Below are positions 34,808 through 43,827 of a stretch of DNA of 64,000 nucleotides, piece after piece. The DNA comes from Nonomuraea africana. Its GTDB lineage: Bacteria > Actinomycetota > Actinomycetes > Streptosporangiales > Streptosporangiaceae. Made by a program: the position numbers and the translations under genes. The DNA is taken from positions 5,208,001-5,272,000 of the forward strand of contig NZ_JADBEF010000001.1 in NCBI RefSeq assembly GCF_014873535.1. Direction: 5' to 3'. The first letter of the stretch is position 1, and the number at the start of each line of letters is the position of its first letter. The notes under the pieces were generated by a model that saw nothing but the letters and a program-made list of their open reading frames with translations, was not told the origin of the DNA and made no database searches.

Positions 34808-35683
34808 ATGCGATCGGGGCGTCTAAGTGCAGTCGTGGTCGGCGCCGTCCTGTTGGCCGGAGGATGCGGGCAGGCCACCGGTGTGGCGGGAGTGAGCATG
34901 AAGGCGCCGGCCGAGGCCACCGACCCCAGTGCCGCCCCGAGCGGCGCCGAGAGCGCGGCCCCGGGAACCGAGCAGCAGGCGGGTGTGCGGCGGCCCGCCG
35001 CCGCCGATCCCGTCAAGGTGCCGCCGCCGGAGGTGTCCAAGTACGACTACGCCTTCCCCGTCAAGGGCTGCGACACCAACTACCAGCGCAAGCTGCTCAT
35101 CATCCCCAAGACGACCATCTGGGCCGCCAAGGGATGCTCGTTCGTCGCCCCCGTCGACGGGGTGATCGACGAGGTGAACCTGAGCAACCGCTGGAAGCCC
35201 TCCACCGACCTCGGCGCCGAGCGTGAGGGCCGGTTCGTCTCGATCATCGGCGAGGACGGCGTCCGCTACCTCGGCGGCCACCTCGACTCCGTCACCGAGG
35301 GGCTCGCGTCCGGCACGAAGGTGAAGGCGGGACAGGTTCTCGGCAAGATCGGCAACTCGGGCAACGCCCGCGACACCGCCCCGAACCTCTACTTCGCGAT
35401 CTCGTGGAAGACAGGCCCCGCCTACTGGTGGGTGCGGCGCGGCATGGTCGAGCCGTGGGACTACCTCGACGCCTGGCTGAAGGGCAATCGCACGCTGTCT
35501 CCCAAGGAGGAGACCTTCAAGCTGCGCCGCAAGCTCGGCGAGACGCCCGCCTGCACCACGCTGTGCGCCGCCAATCCCGTCAGCCCGCCTGAGGAGAAGG
35601 AGAAGGAGCGCAAGAAGAAGCCGACCACTCCCACGGCCGAGCCGACCCAGCCGCCGCCCCTCAACGACACCGGAACGCTCTAG
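34808..35683 (+). CDS. M23/LytM-like lipoprotein, probably catalytically inactive
   Basis: 291 residues. Signal peptide with lipobox LLAGGC (Cys20), an Ala/Pro/Ser-rich linker to about 75, a LytM-fold domain (about 80-210: APVDGVIDEV, GGHLDSV, KAGQVLGKIGNSGN, NLYFAIS) and a Lys/Pro-rich tail. LytM zinc enzymes use HxxxD and HLH; here the first His is absent and LHF is LYF, so only the GGHL His remains. Like EnvC/NlpD-type proteins it may activate or position other hydrolases. ATG 34808 has AGGTGGAG upstream; a TACGCT -10-like box lies at 34786. Confidence 0.82.
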   Translation: MRSGRLSAVVVGAVLLAGGCGQATGVAGVSMKAPAEATDPSAAPSGAESAAPGTEQQAGVRRPAAADPVKVPPPEVSKYDYAFPVKGCDTNYQRKLLIIPKTTIWAAKGCSFVAPVDGVIDEVNLSNRWKPSTDLGAEREGRFVSIIGEDGVRYLGGHLDSVTEGLASGTKVKAGQVLGKIGNSGNARDTAPNLYFAISWKTGPAYWWVRRGMVEPWDYLDAWLKGNRTLSPKEETFKLRRKLGETPACTTLCAANPVSPPEEKEKERKKKPTTPTAEPTQPPPLNDTGTL

Positions 35684-35718
35684 CCCATCGGCCGTCTCCA
35701 CCGACGGCCGAGGATGGG
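35684..35718 (+). terminator. Terminator after LytM-like gene
   Basis: CGGCCGTC-tccacc-GACGGCCG stem, extended by CCCAT/ATGGG with a bulge, directly after the stop. Confidence 0.65.
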
Positions 35719-35801
35719 GCCGCCTGAAGCCTGGCCCGTAGAGCGCGATGACGGGGTCAGGCCGAGGGCGGCTCTCAGAGCGGACACCGCAAGAGCAGGT
35801 C

Positions 35802-35900
35802 GAGAGACCACCGGAAAGCGCGCTACGAGGTGTCGTCGAAAGACCGGGCGAAAGAGCACGCCGCGAGGGCAGGATGAGAGACGGCACCGGAGGGCGCGCC
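35802..35900 (+). repeat. Degenerate 36-38-bp tandem array
   Basis: Units starting GAGAGACC.CCGG, GAAAGACCGGGCG and GAGAGACGGCACCGG at 35802, 35838 and 35876. The GAGAGACCAC word also occurs in the 28-bp array upstream. No gene in 35719-36009. Confidence 0.5.
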
Positions 35901-36009
35901 CCTGACGTCTCGCCGGGGAAAGGCCCTTGAGGGCGCGTCGAGAGGCGGCGACCGGGTCAGGCGTGGAGCGAGTGATCAAGGGGAACAGGGCAGTTCGGTT
36001 GGTAGCAGG

Positions 36010-37149
36010 TCAGTCCGGTGGTGGGAGTGGGCTGCCGGAGCGGATGAGTTGTTGGATGTCGTCGACGACGTCCCAGACGTTGACGTTCATCCCGGCGATC
36101 ACCCTGCCCTCGCGCAGCCAGTAGGCGATGAACTCCAGGCCCTCGCCCCTGATGACGACCTCGTCATAGCCCAGGGTGTCGCCGCTGAACTCCATGCCGA
36201 GCTCGAACTGGTCGGTGTAGAAGTACGGCACGCGGTCGTAGACGACCTCCAGCCCGAGCATCGACCTGGCCGCCGCCGGGCCGCCGTTGAGCGCGTTGGC
36301 CCAGTGCTCGACGCGCAGCCGCCGTCCGTACAGGGGATGGTAGGACTCGGCGACGTCCCCCGCCGCGTAGACGTCCGGGTGGGAGGTGCGCAGCGCGGCG
36401 TCGGTGCGGATGCCGTCGCCCACCTCCAGTCCCGCCTCACGGGCCAGCTCCACGTTCGGCGCGGCGCCGATGCCCGCGACGACCAGGTCGGCGGGCAGCC
36501 GCTCGCCGTCGCCCAGCCGTACGGCGGCTGCCTCGACCTCCTCGGCGGCGACGCCGAGCCGCAGGTCCACGCCGTGGCGGCGGTGGAGGTCGGCGAAGAC
36601 CTCGCCGAGCTCGGGACCGAGGACCCGGTGCAGCGGACTGGGCTCGGGTTCGACGACGGTGACCTCGCACCCGGCCAGCCGGGCGGCCGCGGCGGTCTCC
36701 AGGCCGATCCAGCCCGCACCGATGATCACCACCCTGCCGCCCGCCGCGAAGCCCGCCTTGAGCGCCTCGCTGTCGGCCACCGTCCGCAGCGTGAGCGCGG
36801 CTCCCGGCAGCGTGCGGGCGCTGGCGCCGGTGGCGATGAGCAGCTTGTCGTAAGGCTGGCGGGCACCGTCGTCGAGGGTGACCTCGTGCGCGTCCAGCGA
36901 GATGCCGGTCACGGTGGTGCCGAGGCGCAGGTCGATCGCCTGGTCGGCGTACCAGTACGGCGGCTGGACGAAGATCTTCTCCCGCTCGCTCTTGCCCTGC
37001 AGGTAGCCCTTGGACAGCGGCGGCCGTTCGTAGGGCCGCTCGTTCTCGGCGCCGATGAGCACGACCTCGCCGGTGAAGCCCTCTTCCCGCAGTGTCTGCG
37101 CCGCTTTGGCCCCTGCGAGCCCCGCGCCGACGATCACAAAGGTTGCCAT
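36010..37149 (-). CDS. FAD-dependent NAD(P)H oxidoreductase (ferredoxin reductase-like)
   Basis: 379 residues. FAD-binding FVIVGAGLAGAKAAQTLRE at 4-22, RPPLSKGYL about 43-51, LLIATGASARTLP about 102-114, a second Rossmann motif VVIIGAGWIGLETAAAA about 142 and DVYAAGDVAESYHPL about 260. This is the reductase class that passes electrons from NAD(P)H to a ferredoxin, often for P450s or dioxygenases. No partner ferredoxin is encoded beside it. It could supply electrons to other haem enzymes; a link to the NOS is only speculation. Confidence 0.9.
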   Translation of the reverse strand: MATFVIVGAGLAGAKAAQTLREEGFTGEVVLIGAENERPYERPPLSKGYLQGKSEREKIFVQPPYWYADQAIDLRLGTTVTGISLDAHEVTLDDGARQPYDKLLIATGASARTLPGAALTLRTVADSEALKAGFAAGGRVVIIGAGWIGLETAAAARLAGCEVTVVEPEPSPLHRVLGPELGEVFADLHRRHGVDLRLGVAAEEVEAAAVRLGDGERLPADLVVAGIGAAPNVELAREAGLEVGDGIRTDAALRTSHPDVYAAGDVAESYHPLYGRRLRVEHWANALNGGPAAARSMLGLEVVYDRVPYFYTDQFELGMEFSGDTLGYDEVVIRGEGLEFIAYWLREGRVIAGMNVNVWDVVDDIQQLIRSGSPLPPPD

Positions 37150-37206
37150 GTTCGGAGTATCGCCTCTCGGCCTCCCGAAGTCTGGACCGACGCACGGAAG
37201 ACGGGG

Positions 37207-38427
37207 TCAGCGGGAGAGGCGGCGGTGCCAGGCGACGGCCGACGTGTCGGTGAGGGAGGCGATCTGGTCGATCACCACGCGGACCCTGGCGGCGTCGTCC
37301 TTCGCGCCGGTGAAGGCGGGTCTGAGGGCCGGCTCGAGCGTGTGGGGCGCGCCGAGCGTGATGAGCGAGGCCAGCTCCGAGATCAGCTCGCGCTGCCTGG
37401 CCTGGTTGGCGTGGTGGTCGTCGGTGGTCATGACGTAGTGCGCGGTGACGCCCTTGAGCAGCGCGCACTCCAGCCGCGTCACCCGCGGCACGACCAGGTC
37501 GGCGCGGTGGCGGTAGCCGAAGGCCTCCTTGGTCGCGGCCTGGGCCGAACGGCAGAAGCGACCGATGAGCCCGCTGGTCAGCGCCTTGAGCCCGGCCAGG
37601 TCGGCGAGCGTGGCCGCGAAGTGGCGGGGCCAGAGCGAGAACGAGAGCAGCCGGTCGAAGGCCTCCTCGAGCTCGGCGCAGGTGGCGTCTGGAACGTACC
37701 AGGTGCGGGTCAGCCGGCAGACGGCCTCGCGCTCGGTCGGCGAGCGCAGCGCCTCTGGGGTGACGTGGCCGGAGTGGAGCGCGTCCTCGAGGTCGTGGAC
37801 GGAGTAGGCGACGTCGTCGGCCCAGTCCATGATCTGCGCCTCGAAGCTCACCCGCTTCGAGGGCGCGCCGTCCCTGATCCACTCGAAGACCGGCAGGTCG
37901 TCGTCGTAGACGCCGAACTTCCCGCCGCCGGCGCGCGGCCACGGGTACTTCACCGAGGCGTCGAGCGAGGCCCTGGTGAGGTTGAGGCCCGCGCTGCTGC
38001 CGTCGCTGGTGAGCACCTTGGCCTCGAGTCTGGTGAGCAGGCGCAGACTCTGGGCGTTGCCCTCGAACCCGCCGCAGGAGGCGGCCAGCTCGTCGAGCAC
38101 GGTCTCGCCGTTGTGGCCGAAGGGCGGGTGGCCGAGGTCGTGGGCCAGGCACGCGGTCTCGACCAGGTCGGGGTCGACGCCGAGCGTGGCGCCCATCTCC
38201 CTGCCGACCTGGGCGCACTCGAGGGAGTGGGTGAGCCTGGTGCGCGGGATGTGCTGGCCGCCACCGAGCGTCTCGGCGGGCCCGACGACCTGTGTCTTGG
38301 CCGCCAGCCTGCGCAGGGCCGCGCTGTGGAGCACCCTGGCCCGGTCGCGCTCGAACGCGCCCCTGTCGGGGTTGCCAGGCGGTTCGGGAACCCATCGTTC
38401 CTGGTCATGGTCGGTGTATTGGCCCAT
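37207..38427 (-). CDS. dgt: Deoxyguanosinetriphosphate triphosphohydrolase-like HD protein
   Basis: 406 residues. HD-domain metal ligands are in TRLTHSLECAQVGR (about 64) and LAHDLGHPPFGHNGE (about 94), with MDWADDVAYSVHDLEDAL about 192 supplying the last Asp. It hydrolyses dNTPs to the nucleoside and triphosphate and helps balance pools near primase. ATG 38427 is chosen over GTG 38454 since family homology begins at MGQYTDHD; TACACT lies 10 bases upstream. Confidence 0.93.
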   Translation of the reverse strand: MGQYTDHDQERWVPEPPGNPDRGAFERDRARVLHSAALRRLAAKTQVVGPAETLGGGQHIPRTRLTHSLECAQVGREMGATLGVDPDLVETACLAHDLGHPPFGHNGETVLDELAASCGGFEGNAQSLRLLTRLEAKVLTSDGSSAGLNLTRASLDASVKYPWPRAGGGKFGVYDDDLPVFEWIRDGAPSKRVSFEAQIMDWADDVAYSVHDLEDALHSGHVTPEALRSPTEREAVCRLTRTWYVPDATCAELEEAFDRLLSFSLWPRHFAATLADLAGLKALTSGLIGRFCRSAQAATKEAFGYRHRADLVVPRVTRLECALLKGVTAHYVMTTDDHHANQARQRELISELASLITLGAPHTLEPALRPAFTGAKDDAARVRVVIDQIASLTDTSAVAWHRRLSR

Positions 38428-38528
38428 AAGTGCTGTGAGTGTACCCACCCGCACCGCGAAGTCTCACTCCAGCTGGCTGTACCTCCGCCGCGGCAGGTGG
38501 CCGGATTCCGCTTCCTTGATCGTTTTTC

Positions 38529-38534
38529 TAGCGT
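38529..38534 (+). promoter_or_regulatory. -10 box TAGCGT, leaderless start
   Basis: Ends 7 bases before ATG 38542; a TTGATC lies a short distance upstream. Confidence 0.55.
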
Positions 38535-38541
38535 CGTCGTC

Positions 38542-38712
38542 ATGAGAATCAAGATGATGTTGTGGGTGGTGCTGACGGTCTGCCTGGCTGTCAACGTGGT
38601 GGCGGGCACGGTCGGGGGCGGGAACCTGTTGATCGGCCTGCCGTCGGGACTGATCGCGGTGGGCTGCGCCGCCGGTCTGGTCGCGCTCCACCTGAAGGAG
38701 CGGCGTTCGTGA
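38542..38712 (+). CDS. Small two-helix membrane protein, 56 residues
   Basis: Two hydrophobic helices (MLWVVLTVCLAVNVVAG; LIGLPSGLIAVGCAAGLVAL) and a basic tail. Its TGA overlaps the GTG of the ABC ATPase, so it is the first gene of the transporter operon and may be an accessory subunit. Confidence 0.75.
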   Translation: MRIKMMLWVVLTVCLAVNVVAGTVGGGNLLIGLPSGLIAVGCAAGLVALHLKERRS

Positions 38713-39431
38713 ACGACGTCGTCACCCTGGAGCGGGTCACCAGGTCCTACGGGAGTGTCACCGCGCTCGACGATGTCTCGCTCGGCTTCCCCCGTGGCCG
38801 GTTCGTGGCCGTGATGGGCCCGTCGGGCTCGGGCAAGAGCACGCTGCTGCACTGCGCCGCCGCGCTGGACACCCCGACGTCCGGCACGGTGACGATCGGC
38901 GGCGTGACGGTCAGCGGCCTGAACGAGACCAGGCGCACGGAGCTCCGCAGGAAGCGCGTCGGGTTCGTCTTCCAGTCCTACAACCTGCTGCCGTCCATCA
39001 CCGTCGAGGAGAACCTCACGCTGCCGCTGCGGCTGGCGGGCGTCCGCCCGGACCGGGCGTGGCTGGCGGAGCTGGTCGAGAGGGTGGGGCTGGGAGGGCG
39101 GCTGCGGCACCGGCCGGCCGAGCTGTCGGGCGGGCAGCAGCAGCGCGCCGCGCTCGTCCGCGCGCTGGCCGCCCGTCCCGACGTCGTCTTCGCCGACGAG
39201 CCCACGGGGGCGCTCGACCTGCGCAGCGCGGCCGAGGTGCTGACGCTGCTGCGCCGGCTGGTCGACGAGCTGGGCCAGACGGTGATCATGGTCACCCACG
39301 ATCCCGCCGCCGCCGCGCGGGCGCACGAGACGCTGGTGATGGCCGACGGCAGGGTGGTCGAACTGCTGTCGGCGCCGGCTCCCGAGGACCTCGCGGTACG
39401 GCTGACGCGGCTGAACGGAGCGCTCACGTGA
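38709..39431 (+). CDS. ABC transporter ATP-binding protein (MacB/LolD type)
   Basis: 240 residues. Walker A GPSGSGKST (about 38-46), Q-loop FQSYNLLPSITVEENL, signature LSGGQQQRAALVRAL (about 140), Walker B VVFADEPTGALD and switch His MVTHDPAAAARAH. It pairs with the FtsX-type permease that starts inside its stop. Such pairs usually export peptides or antibiotics, or act as mechanotransmitters rather than importers. Confidence 0.95.
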   Translation: MNDVVTLERVTRSYGSVTALDDVSLGFPRGRFVAVMGPSGSGKSTLLHCAAALDTPTSGTVTIGGVTVSGLNETRRTELRRKRVGFVFQSYNLLPSITVEENLTLPLRLAGVRPDRAWLAELVERVGLGGRLRHRPAELSGGQQQRAALVRALAARPDVVFADEPTGALDLRSAAEVLTLLRRLVDELGQTVIMVTHDPAAAARAHETLVMADGRVVELLSAPAPEDLAVRLTRLNGALT

Positions 39432-41860
39432 TCAGGACGGCGCTGGCCATGTCCGGCCTCGGCGGGCTCGTCGTGGCGTTCTTCGCGGTCTTCGGCGGCA
39501 TGGCGCTGGTCACGGGGACCGGTGTGATCGTCGAGTCGGGGCTGCGGTCGGAGGTGCGCTCGCCGCGGCTGAGCGAAGCCGACGTGGTGGTCTCGGCACG
39601 GCAGCGGATTCCCCGGAAGGAGGACCTGTCCGTGGCGCTTCCCGAGCGTGCCACGCTGCCCGTGTCGCTCGTGGACCGGCTGGCGGGGCTGCCCGGCGTC
39701 GAGTCCGCCGTGGGCGACCTGAGCTTTCCCGCCGCGATCTTGCCCGGCGCGGGCGACCGTACCGGCCGGGCCGATCCGGCGGGGGCGGGGCACGGGTGGG
39801 GGTCGCTGGCGTTCACCGGCGGCCGGGCGGTCGGCGGCGTCCCTCCGAGGCGGGACGGCGAGGTGGCCGTGGCGGGCGCGCGCGTCGGGCAGGAGGTGCG
39901 GGTGGTCGCGGGCGGCCGTCCAGGCCGCTACCGGGTGACGGCCGTGATCGACGCGCCCGGCCTGTACTTCGCCGACTCCACGGCCGCCCGGCTGGCGGGA
40001 AGGAGCGGCAGGGTCGATCTGGTGGCGCTGCGCGCCGAGCCCGGCGTCACCGCGCAGGCCGCGGCGGACGCGGCAGGGCGGCTGCTCGGCGACCGCTACG
40101 AGATCTCCACCGGCGGGGCGCGGGGCGACGCCGAGCGCCCAGGCACCGCCGCCGCGCGCGGCCTGCTCATCGCGCTGCCGGCCTCGATCGGCGGGATCAG
40201 CCTGATCACGGTCGGGTTCGTGATCGGCGGCGGCCTGTCGCTCTCGATCAACAGGCAGCGCCGTGACCTGGCGCTGCTACGCGCGGCGGGCGCCACGCCG
40301 CGCCAGGTCAGGCGCCTGGTCGCGGTCCAGGGCGGGGTCGCCGCACTGGCCGCGCTGGCGCCGGGGGCCGCGCTCGGCTACTACCTGGCGGCCCGCCTGG
40401 GCGAGCTGCTGGCGGACACCGGCATGCTGCCGACCGATCTGCCCCTCACCTACGGGCCGCTGCCCGCCGTGGCCGCCGCCGTCCTGCTGCTGGGGGTGGT
40501 CAGGGTCGCGGCGTGGACGGCTTCGCTGAGGGCGTCGCGGATGCCGCCCGTCTCGGCCGTCGCCGAGTCGAAGGCCGAGCCGCGCGAGCCGTCCAGGGCG
40601 CGGACAGGGGGCGGCCTGCTGCTCATGCTGGGCGCGCTGGTGCTGTCGAGCGCGCCGCTGGTGGTGCGCACCGAGATGGCCGCCATCGGCCCGGCCACCG
40701 CCGCCCTTCTCGCGATCATCGGGCTGGCCCTGGCGGGGCCGCGGCTGGTCCAGGTCGTCACCGGAGCGCTGGCGCGGCGGCTGCCGCAGGGGCTGTCCGC
40801 GCCCCTGTGGCTGGCGATCACCAACTCCCACGGCTACGCGCTCAGGACGGCCGGCGCCGTCGCCGCCCTCGGCATGGTCGTCACGCTCGGGCTCAGCGTC
40901 GTGCTGACCCAGACCACGATCAGCCGGGCCAAGGCCGACGAGGCGCGGGCGGGCCTGGCCGGCGTCGCCTCGGTCTCCGCGCCGGGCCTCGGCGGCATCC
41001 CGCACGGCCTGCTCGACGACGTGCGCGCCCGGCCCGGTGTCACCGCGGCCGCCACTGCCTCGACGACCACGGTGCTGACCCGCTCGCTGGCCATCGGCGA
41101 CGATCCCGAGCTCCACTCCAGGACCGCCATGGTCCTCGGCCCCGACGCGCACGGCGTCGTGGACCTCGGCGTGGTCGACGGCAGCCTGGCCGAGCTCAGG
41201 GGTGACACGGTGGCCCTCGACGCCCGCCTCGGCGAGGTCGGTGAGCGGCTCGACCTCCTCATGGGCGACGGGACGCCGGTGCGGGCGCGCGTGGTCGCGA
41301 CGTACTCGCGGGCGCTCGGCTTCGGCCAGATCGTCGTCTCCCGCGACCTCGCCGCCGGGCACACGACCACGGGCCTCGACTCGGAGATCCTGGTCCGGCC
41401 CGCCACGGCGGACCTCGCCGCCCTGGTCGAGGCATGGCCGGGAGCAGAGGTGTCGAAGCGGGCCGCCACGGCGGTCGCGGGTGAGGCGTCGGCCCAGGGG
41501 CTGGTGAACATCGCGGTGCTGGCCGTGTTGATCGCTTACGTGCTGGTGTCCGTCGCCAACCGGCTGGTGGCCACGACCACGGGCAGAGGCGAGGAGCTGC
41601 TCGCGCTGCGGCGGCTGGGCGCGACGCCGGAACAGGTCAGGCGGATGCTGCGCTGGGAGTCGCTGGTGATCGCGCTCCTCGCGGCCGTCTCGGGCCTGGT
41701 GCTGGCCGGCGTGCCGCTGGCCTTGCTGAGCATCGGCTTCCTCGGCAGGCCGTGGCCCGCGGGGCCGCTGTGGCTGGTGCCGGCGAGCGTGCTGGTGGTC
41801 GCGATGGTGGTGTGGCCGGCGGTCAACCTTCCGGTCAGAAGGCGGCATCTCGCCCTATAA
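39428..41860 (+). CDS. FtsX/MacB-like ABC transporter permease
   Basis: 810 residues with duplicated FtsX domains. The first TM is at about 10-32, the first triple set about 255-400 (LALLRAAGATPRQVRRLVAVQ), TMs follow at about 400-500, and the final set is at about 690-805 (LLALRRLGATPEQVRRMLRWE). Two extracytoplasmic domains lie between. GTG 39428 overlaps the ATPase stop. No two-component system adjoins it, unlike many antimicrobial-peptide exporters. Confidence 0.9.
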   Translation: MIRTALAMSGLGGLVVAFFAVFGGMALVTGTGVIVESGLRSEVRSPRLSEADVVVSARQRIPRKEDLSVALPERATLPVSLVDRLAGLPGVESAVGDLSFPAAILPGAGDRTGRADPAGAGHGWGSLAFTGGRAVGGVPPRRDGEVAVAGARVGQEVRVVAGGRPGRYRVTAVIDAPGLYFADSTAARLAGRSGRVDLVALRAEPGVTAQAAADAAGRLLGDRYEISTGGARGDAERPGTAAARGLLIALPASIGGISLITVGFVIGGGLSLSINRQRRDLALLRAAGATPRQVRRLVAVQGGVAALAALAPGAALGYYLAARLGELLADTGMLPTDLPLTYGPLPAVAAAVLLLGVVRVAAWTASLRASRMPPVSAVAESKAEPREPSRARTGGGLLLMLGALVLSSAPLVVRTEMAAIGPATAALLAIIGLALAGPRLVQVVTGALARRLPQGLSAPLWLAITNSHGYALRTAGAVAALGMVVTLGLSVVLTQTTISRAKADEARAGLAGVASVSAPGLGGIPHGLLDDVRARPGVTAAATASTTTVLTRSLAIGDDPELHSRTAMVLGPDAHGVVDLGVVDGSLAELRGDTVALDARLGEVGERLDLLMGDGTPVRARVVATYSRALGFGQIVVSRDLAAGHTTTGLDSEILVRPATADLAALVEAWPGAEVSKRAATAVAGEASAQGLVNIAVLAVLIAYVLVSVANRLVATTTGRGEELLALRRLGATPEQVRRMLRWESLVIALLAAVSGLVLAGVPLALLSIGFLGRPWPAGPLWLVPASVLVVAMVVWPAVNLPVRRRHLAL

Positions 41861-41863
41861 GGT
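41858..41863 (+). promoter_or_regulatory. -10 box TAAGGT made from the permease stop codon
   Basis: The TAA stop of the permease is the first half of TAAGGT, which ends 7 bases before GTG 41871. Confidence 0.5.
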
Positions 41864-41870
41864 CATCGGG

Positions 41871-43340
41871 GTGACCACCGCGTTCCGCGCCGTGCTGGCT
41901 TTCGCCCTGCTGGCCGGCTTCTACGTGCTCGTCGGCCTGATCCTGGCCGCTGCCGTCTTCTTCGACGTCCTGCTGTTCGTCGACTTCCACGCCAGGGGCA
42001 TCCAGATCGCGATCGTGCTCACGCTCGCCGCGGGCGCCCTGGTGCGGGCGCTGTGGATGGTCAGCCGCAGGAGTCAGGGCGAGGAGCCCGGCCTGGCGGT
42101 CGGCAGGGACGAGGAGCCCGAGCTGTGGCGCACGGTGGAGGAGCTGGCGCAGCGGGTCAAGACCGCGCCGCCGGACGAGATCAGGCTGGTCGCCGAGGTC
42201 AACGCGGCCGTCTCCGAGGACACCCGCTTCCTCGGCCTGTCGTCGTCCAGGCGGCGCATGTACATCGGGCTGCCGCTGCTCCAGACGCTCACGGTGGACG
42301 AGGCGCGGGCCGTGCTCGGGCACGAGCTCGGGCACTACTCCGGCGCGCACACCCGCCTCGGCGCGCCGGTCTACCGGGGCAGGGTCGCGCTGATCGCGAC
42401 CGTGCAGGGGCTCGGCAACCACCCGTTCATCCGGCGGCTGTTCCTCGCCTACACCAAGCTCTACCTGCGCATCTCCCAGGCGGTGTCGCGACGGCAGGAG
42501 CTGGAGGCCGACGCCTTCGCCGTCGCGATCGCGGGACCGGCCGCGATGGCGAACGCCCTCACGAAGGTCCGCGACACGGCGCACGCGTGGCACCTGTTCA
42601 CCGAGAGCTACCTGTCGATGGCCGGCATCGCGGGCAACAGGCCCGCCTCCGTCTTCGGCGGCTTCCGCGCCCTCGTCGGCGACCCCGTACGGCAGGCGGA
42701 GCTGGCCAGGCTGGCCGAGCAGCCGGAGGAGACCTCCCCTTACGACTCGCACCCGAGCCTCGGCGAGCGCCTGGCCGCGATCGCGCGGCTGCCCGAGCCC
42801 GCGCACGTCCCCGACCCTCGTCCCGCCACCATGCTGCTGCGTGACGCCACGGTGGCCGCGCACGCGCTCGAGCAGTCCTTCTGGACGCGGGAGGCGCTGG
42901 CGATGCGCCCGGTGTCGTGGGAGGACCTGATCGCGCGCGGCATGTACACGGCGGTGAACGAGGAGGCGCTGCGTGACCTGGCCGTGGCGGGGCAGCGGGT
43001 GATGGGGGCGGCGCTGCCGTACCTCGACGCGACCTTCGAGGCGCTGGCCCGCGGGCAGCACGCCGCGCTGGAGGCCGAGCTGCTCGGGCTCGGGTGGAAC
43101 CCCTCGGAGAAGCTGCTCGCGTCGGTGCTCGGCAGGGCGCTGGAGGCGACGCTCATCCAGCACGACCAGGCGCGCTGGGTGCTGTCCTGGTCGGGGCCGG
43201 CCAGGTTGCTGTTCGCGGACGGCGAGGAGGTGCTCGTGGCCGAGTACGCCGCCCAGGTGGTCGCCGACCCGTCCGGGGTGCCGGGGATGCGTTCGTGGCT
43301 GGCGGGCATGGGCGTGAAACCCGACTTCGTCCCCGCCTGA
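41871..43340 (+). CDS. M48-family membrane zinc metallopeptidase
   Basis: 489 residues. Two N-terminal membrane helices (about 5-65), the zinc motif LGHELGHYSGAHT (HExxH, about 149), a third ligand in RRQELEADAFAVAIAG (about 207) and a long soluble C-terminal part. This is the HtpX/Ste24 fold with the active site on the cytoplasmic or outer membrane face depending on topology. A quality-control role for membrane proteins is likely. Start set by the -10 box 7 bases upstream. Confidence 0.9.
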   Translation: MTTAFRAVLAFALLAGFYVLVGLILAAAVFFDVLLFVDFHARGIQIAIVLTLAAGALVRALWMVSRRSQGEEPGLAVGRDEEPELWRTVEELAQRVKTAPPDEIRLVAEVNAAVSEDTRFLGLSSSRRRMYIGLPLLQTLTVDEARAVLGHELGHYSGAHTRLGAPVYRGRVALIATVQGLGNHPFIRRLFLAYTKLYLRISQAVSRRQELEADAFAVAIAGPAAMANALTKVRDTAHAWHLFTESYLSMAGIAGNRPASVFGGFRALVGDPVRQAELARLAEQPEETSPYDSHPSLGERLAAIARLPEPAHVPDPRPATMLLRDATVAAHALEQSFWTREALAMRPVSWEDLIARGMYTAVNEEALRDLAVAGQRVMGAALPYLDATFEALARGQHAALEAELLGLGWNPSEKLLASVLGRALEATLIQHDQARWVLSWSGPARLLFADGEEVLVAEYAAQVVADPSGVPGMRSWLAGMGVKPDFVPA

Positions 43341-43381
43341 GTAGGCCCTACTCTGGCCCCGCCGCCCGGGGCGGCCGCAGC

Positions 43382-43789
43382 ATGGGCGCCATGATGGGAC
43401 GAATCGCGGCGGCCGCGCTCATCGGCTGGGTGATCACGTGGTGGGGCCCCGTCCACGCCGGCACCTCCCTGGTGGAGGCGTCGGGGACCTACGAGGAGGA
43501 GTGGTACCAGCGGCCCGTGGTCAGGGGCGAGCTGTTCACCTTCGCGGGCCAGTGCGGGCGGGTGACCGTGGAGATGACCTACCAGACCAACCCGGCCTAC
43601 TACATCAAGCAGTGGCGCTCCTCCGGCGACGTCTGCTCCTATCCGGCCGCGAGCCAGACGACGCCGTTCGCGATCGAGTTCGACGCGCCGACCCCGTCCG
43701 TCGACACGATCACCGTCACCGTCTGCCGCTGGACCATGTGGGAGCCGGTGGCCTGTGGCGCTCCGTCGACCATCTACACCAGGCCCTGA
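43382..43789 (+). CDS. Small secreted protein, unknown function
   Basis: 135 residues with a signal peptide (MMGRIAAAALIGWVITWWG, cleavage near HAG). The mature part is beta-rich with four Cys (GQCGRV, DVCSYP, TVCRWTM, VACGAP), likely two disulfides. Start uncertain among ATG 43382, 43391 and 43394. TACTCT at 43349 may be the -10 box. Confidence 0.72.
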   Translation: MGAMMGRIAAAALIGWVITWWGPVHAGTSLVEASGTYEEEWYQRPVVRGELFTFAGQCGRVTVEMTYQTNPAYYIKQWRSSGDVCSYPAASQTTPFAIEFDAPTPSVDTITVTVCRWTMWEPVACGAPSTIYTRP

Positions 43790-43819
43790 CCGCCGGACCC
43801 TCTAGGGAGGGCCCGGCGG
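43790..43819. terminator. Terminator between convergent genes
   Basis: CCGCCGGACCCTC and GAGGGCCCGGCGG, a 13-bp stem with one mismatch and a TAGG loop. Confidence 0.7.
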
Positions 43820-43827
43820 GGCGGAGG

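Noticed and set aside
36049..38541. Very long plus-strand open frame opposite the oxidoreductase and dgt
   Set aside because: Antisense shadow; only its last part (38542-38712) has a promoter and plausible protein.
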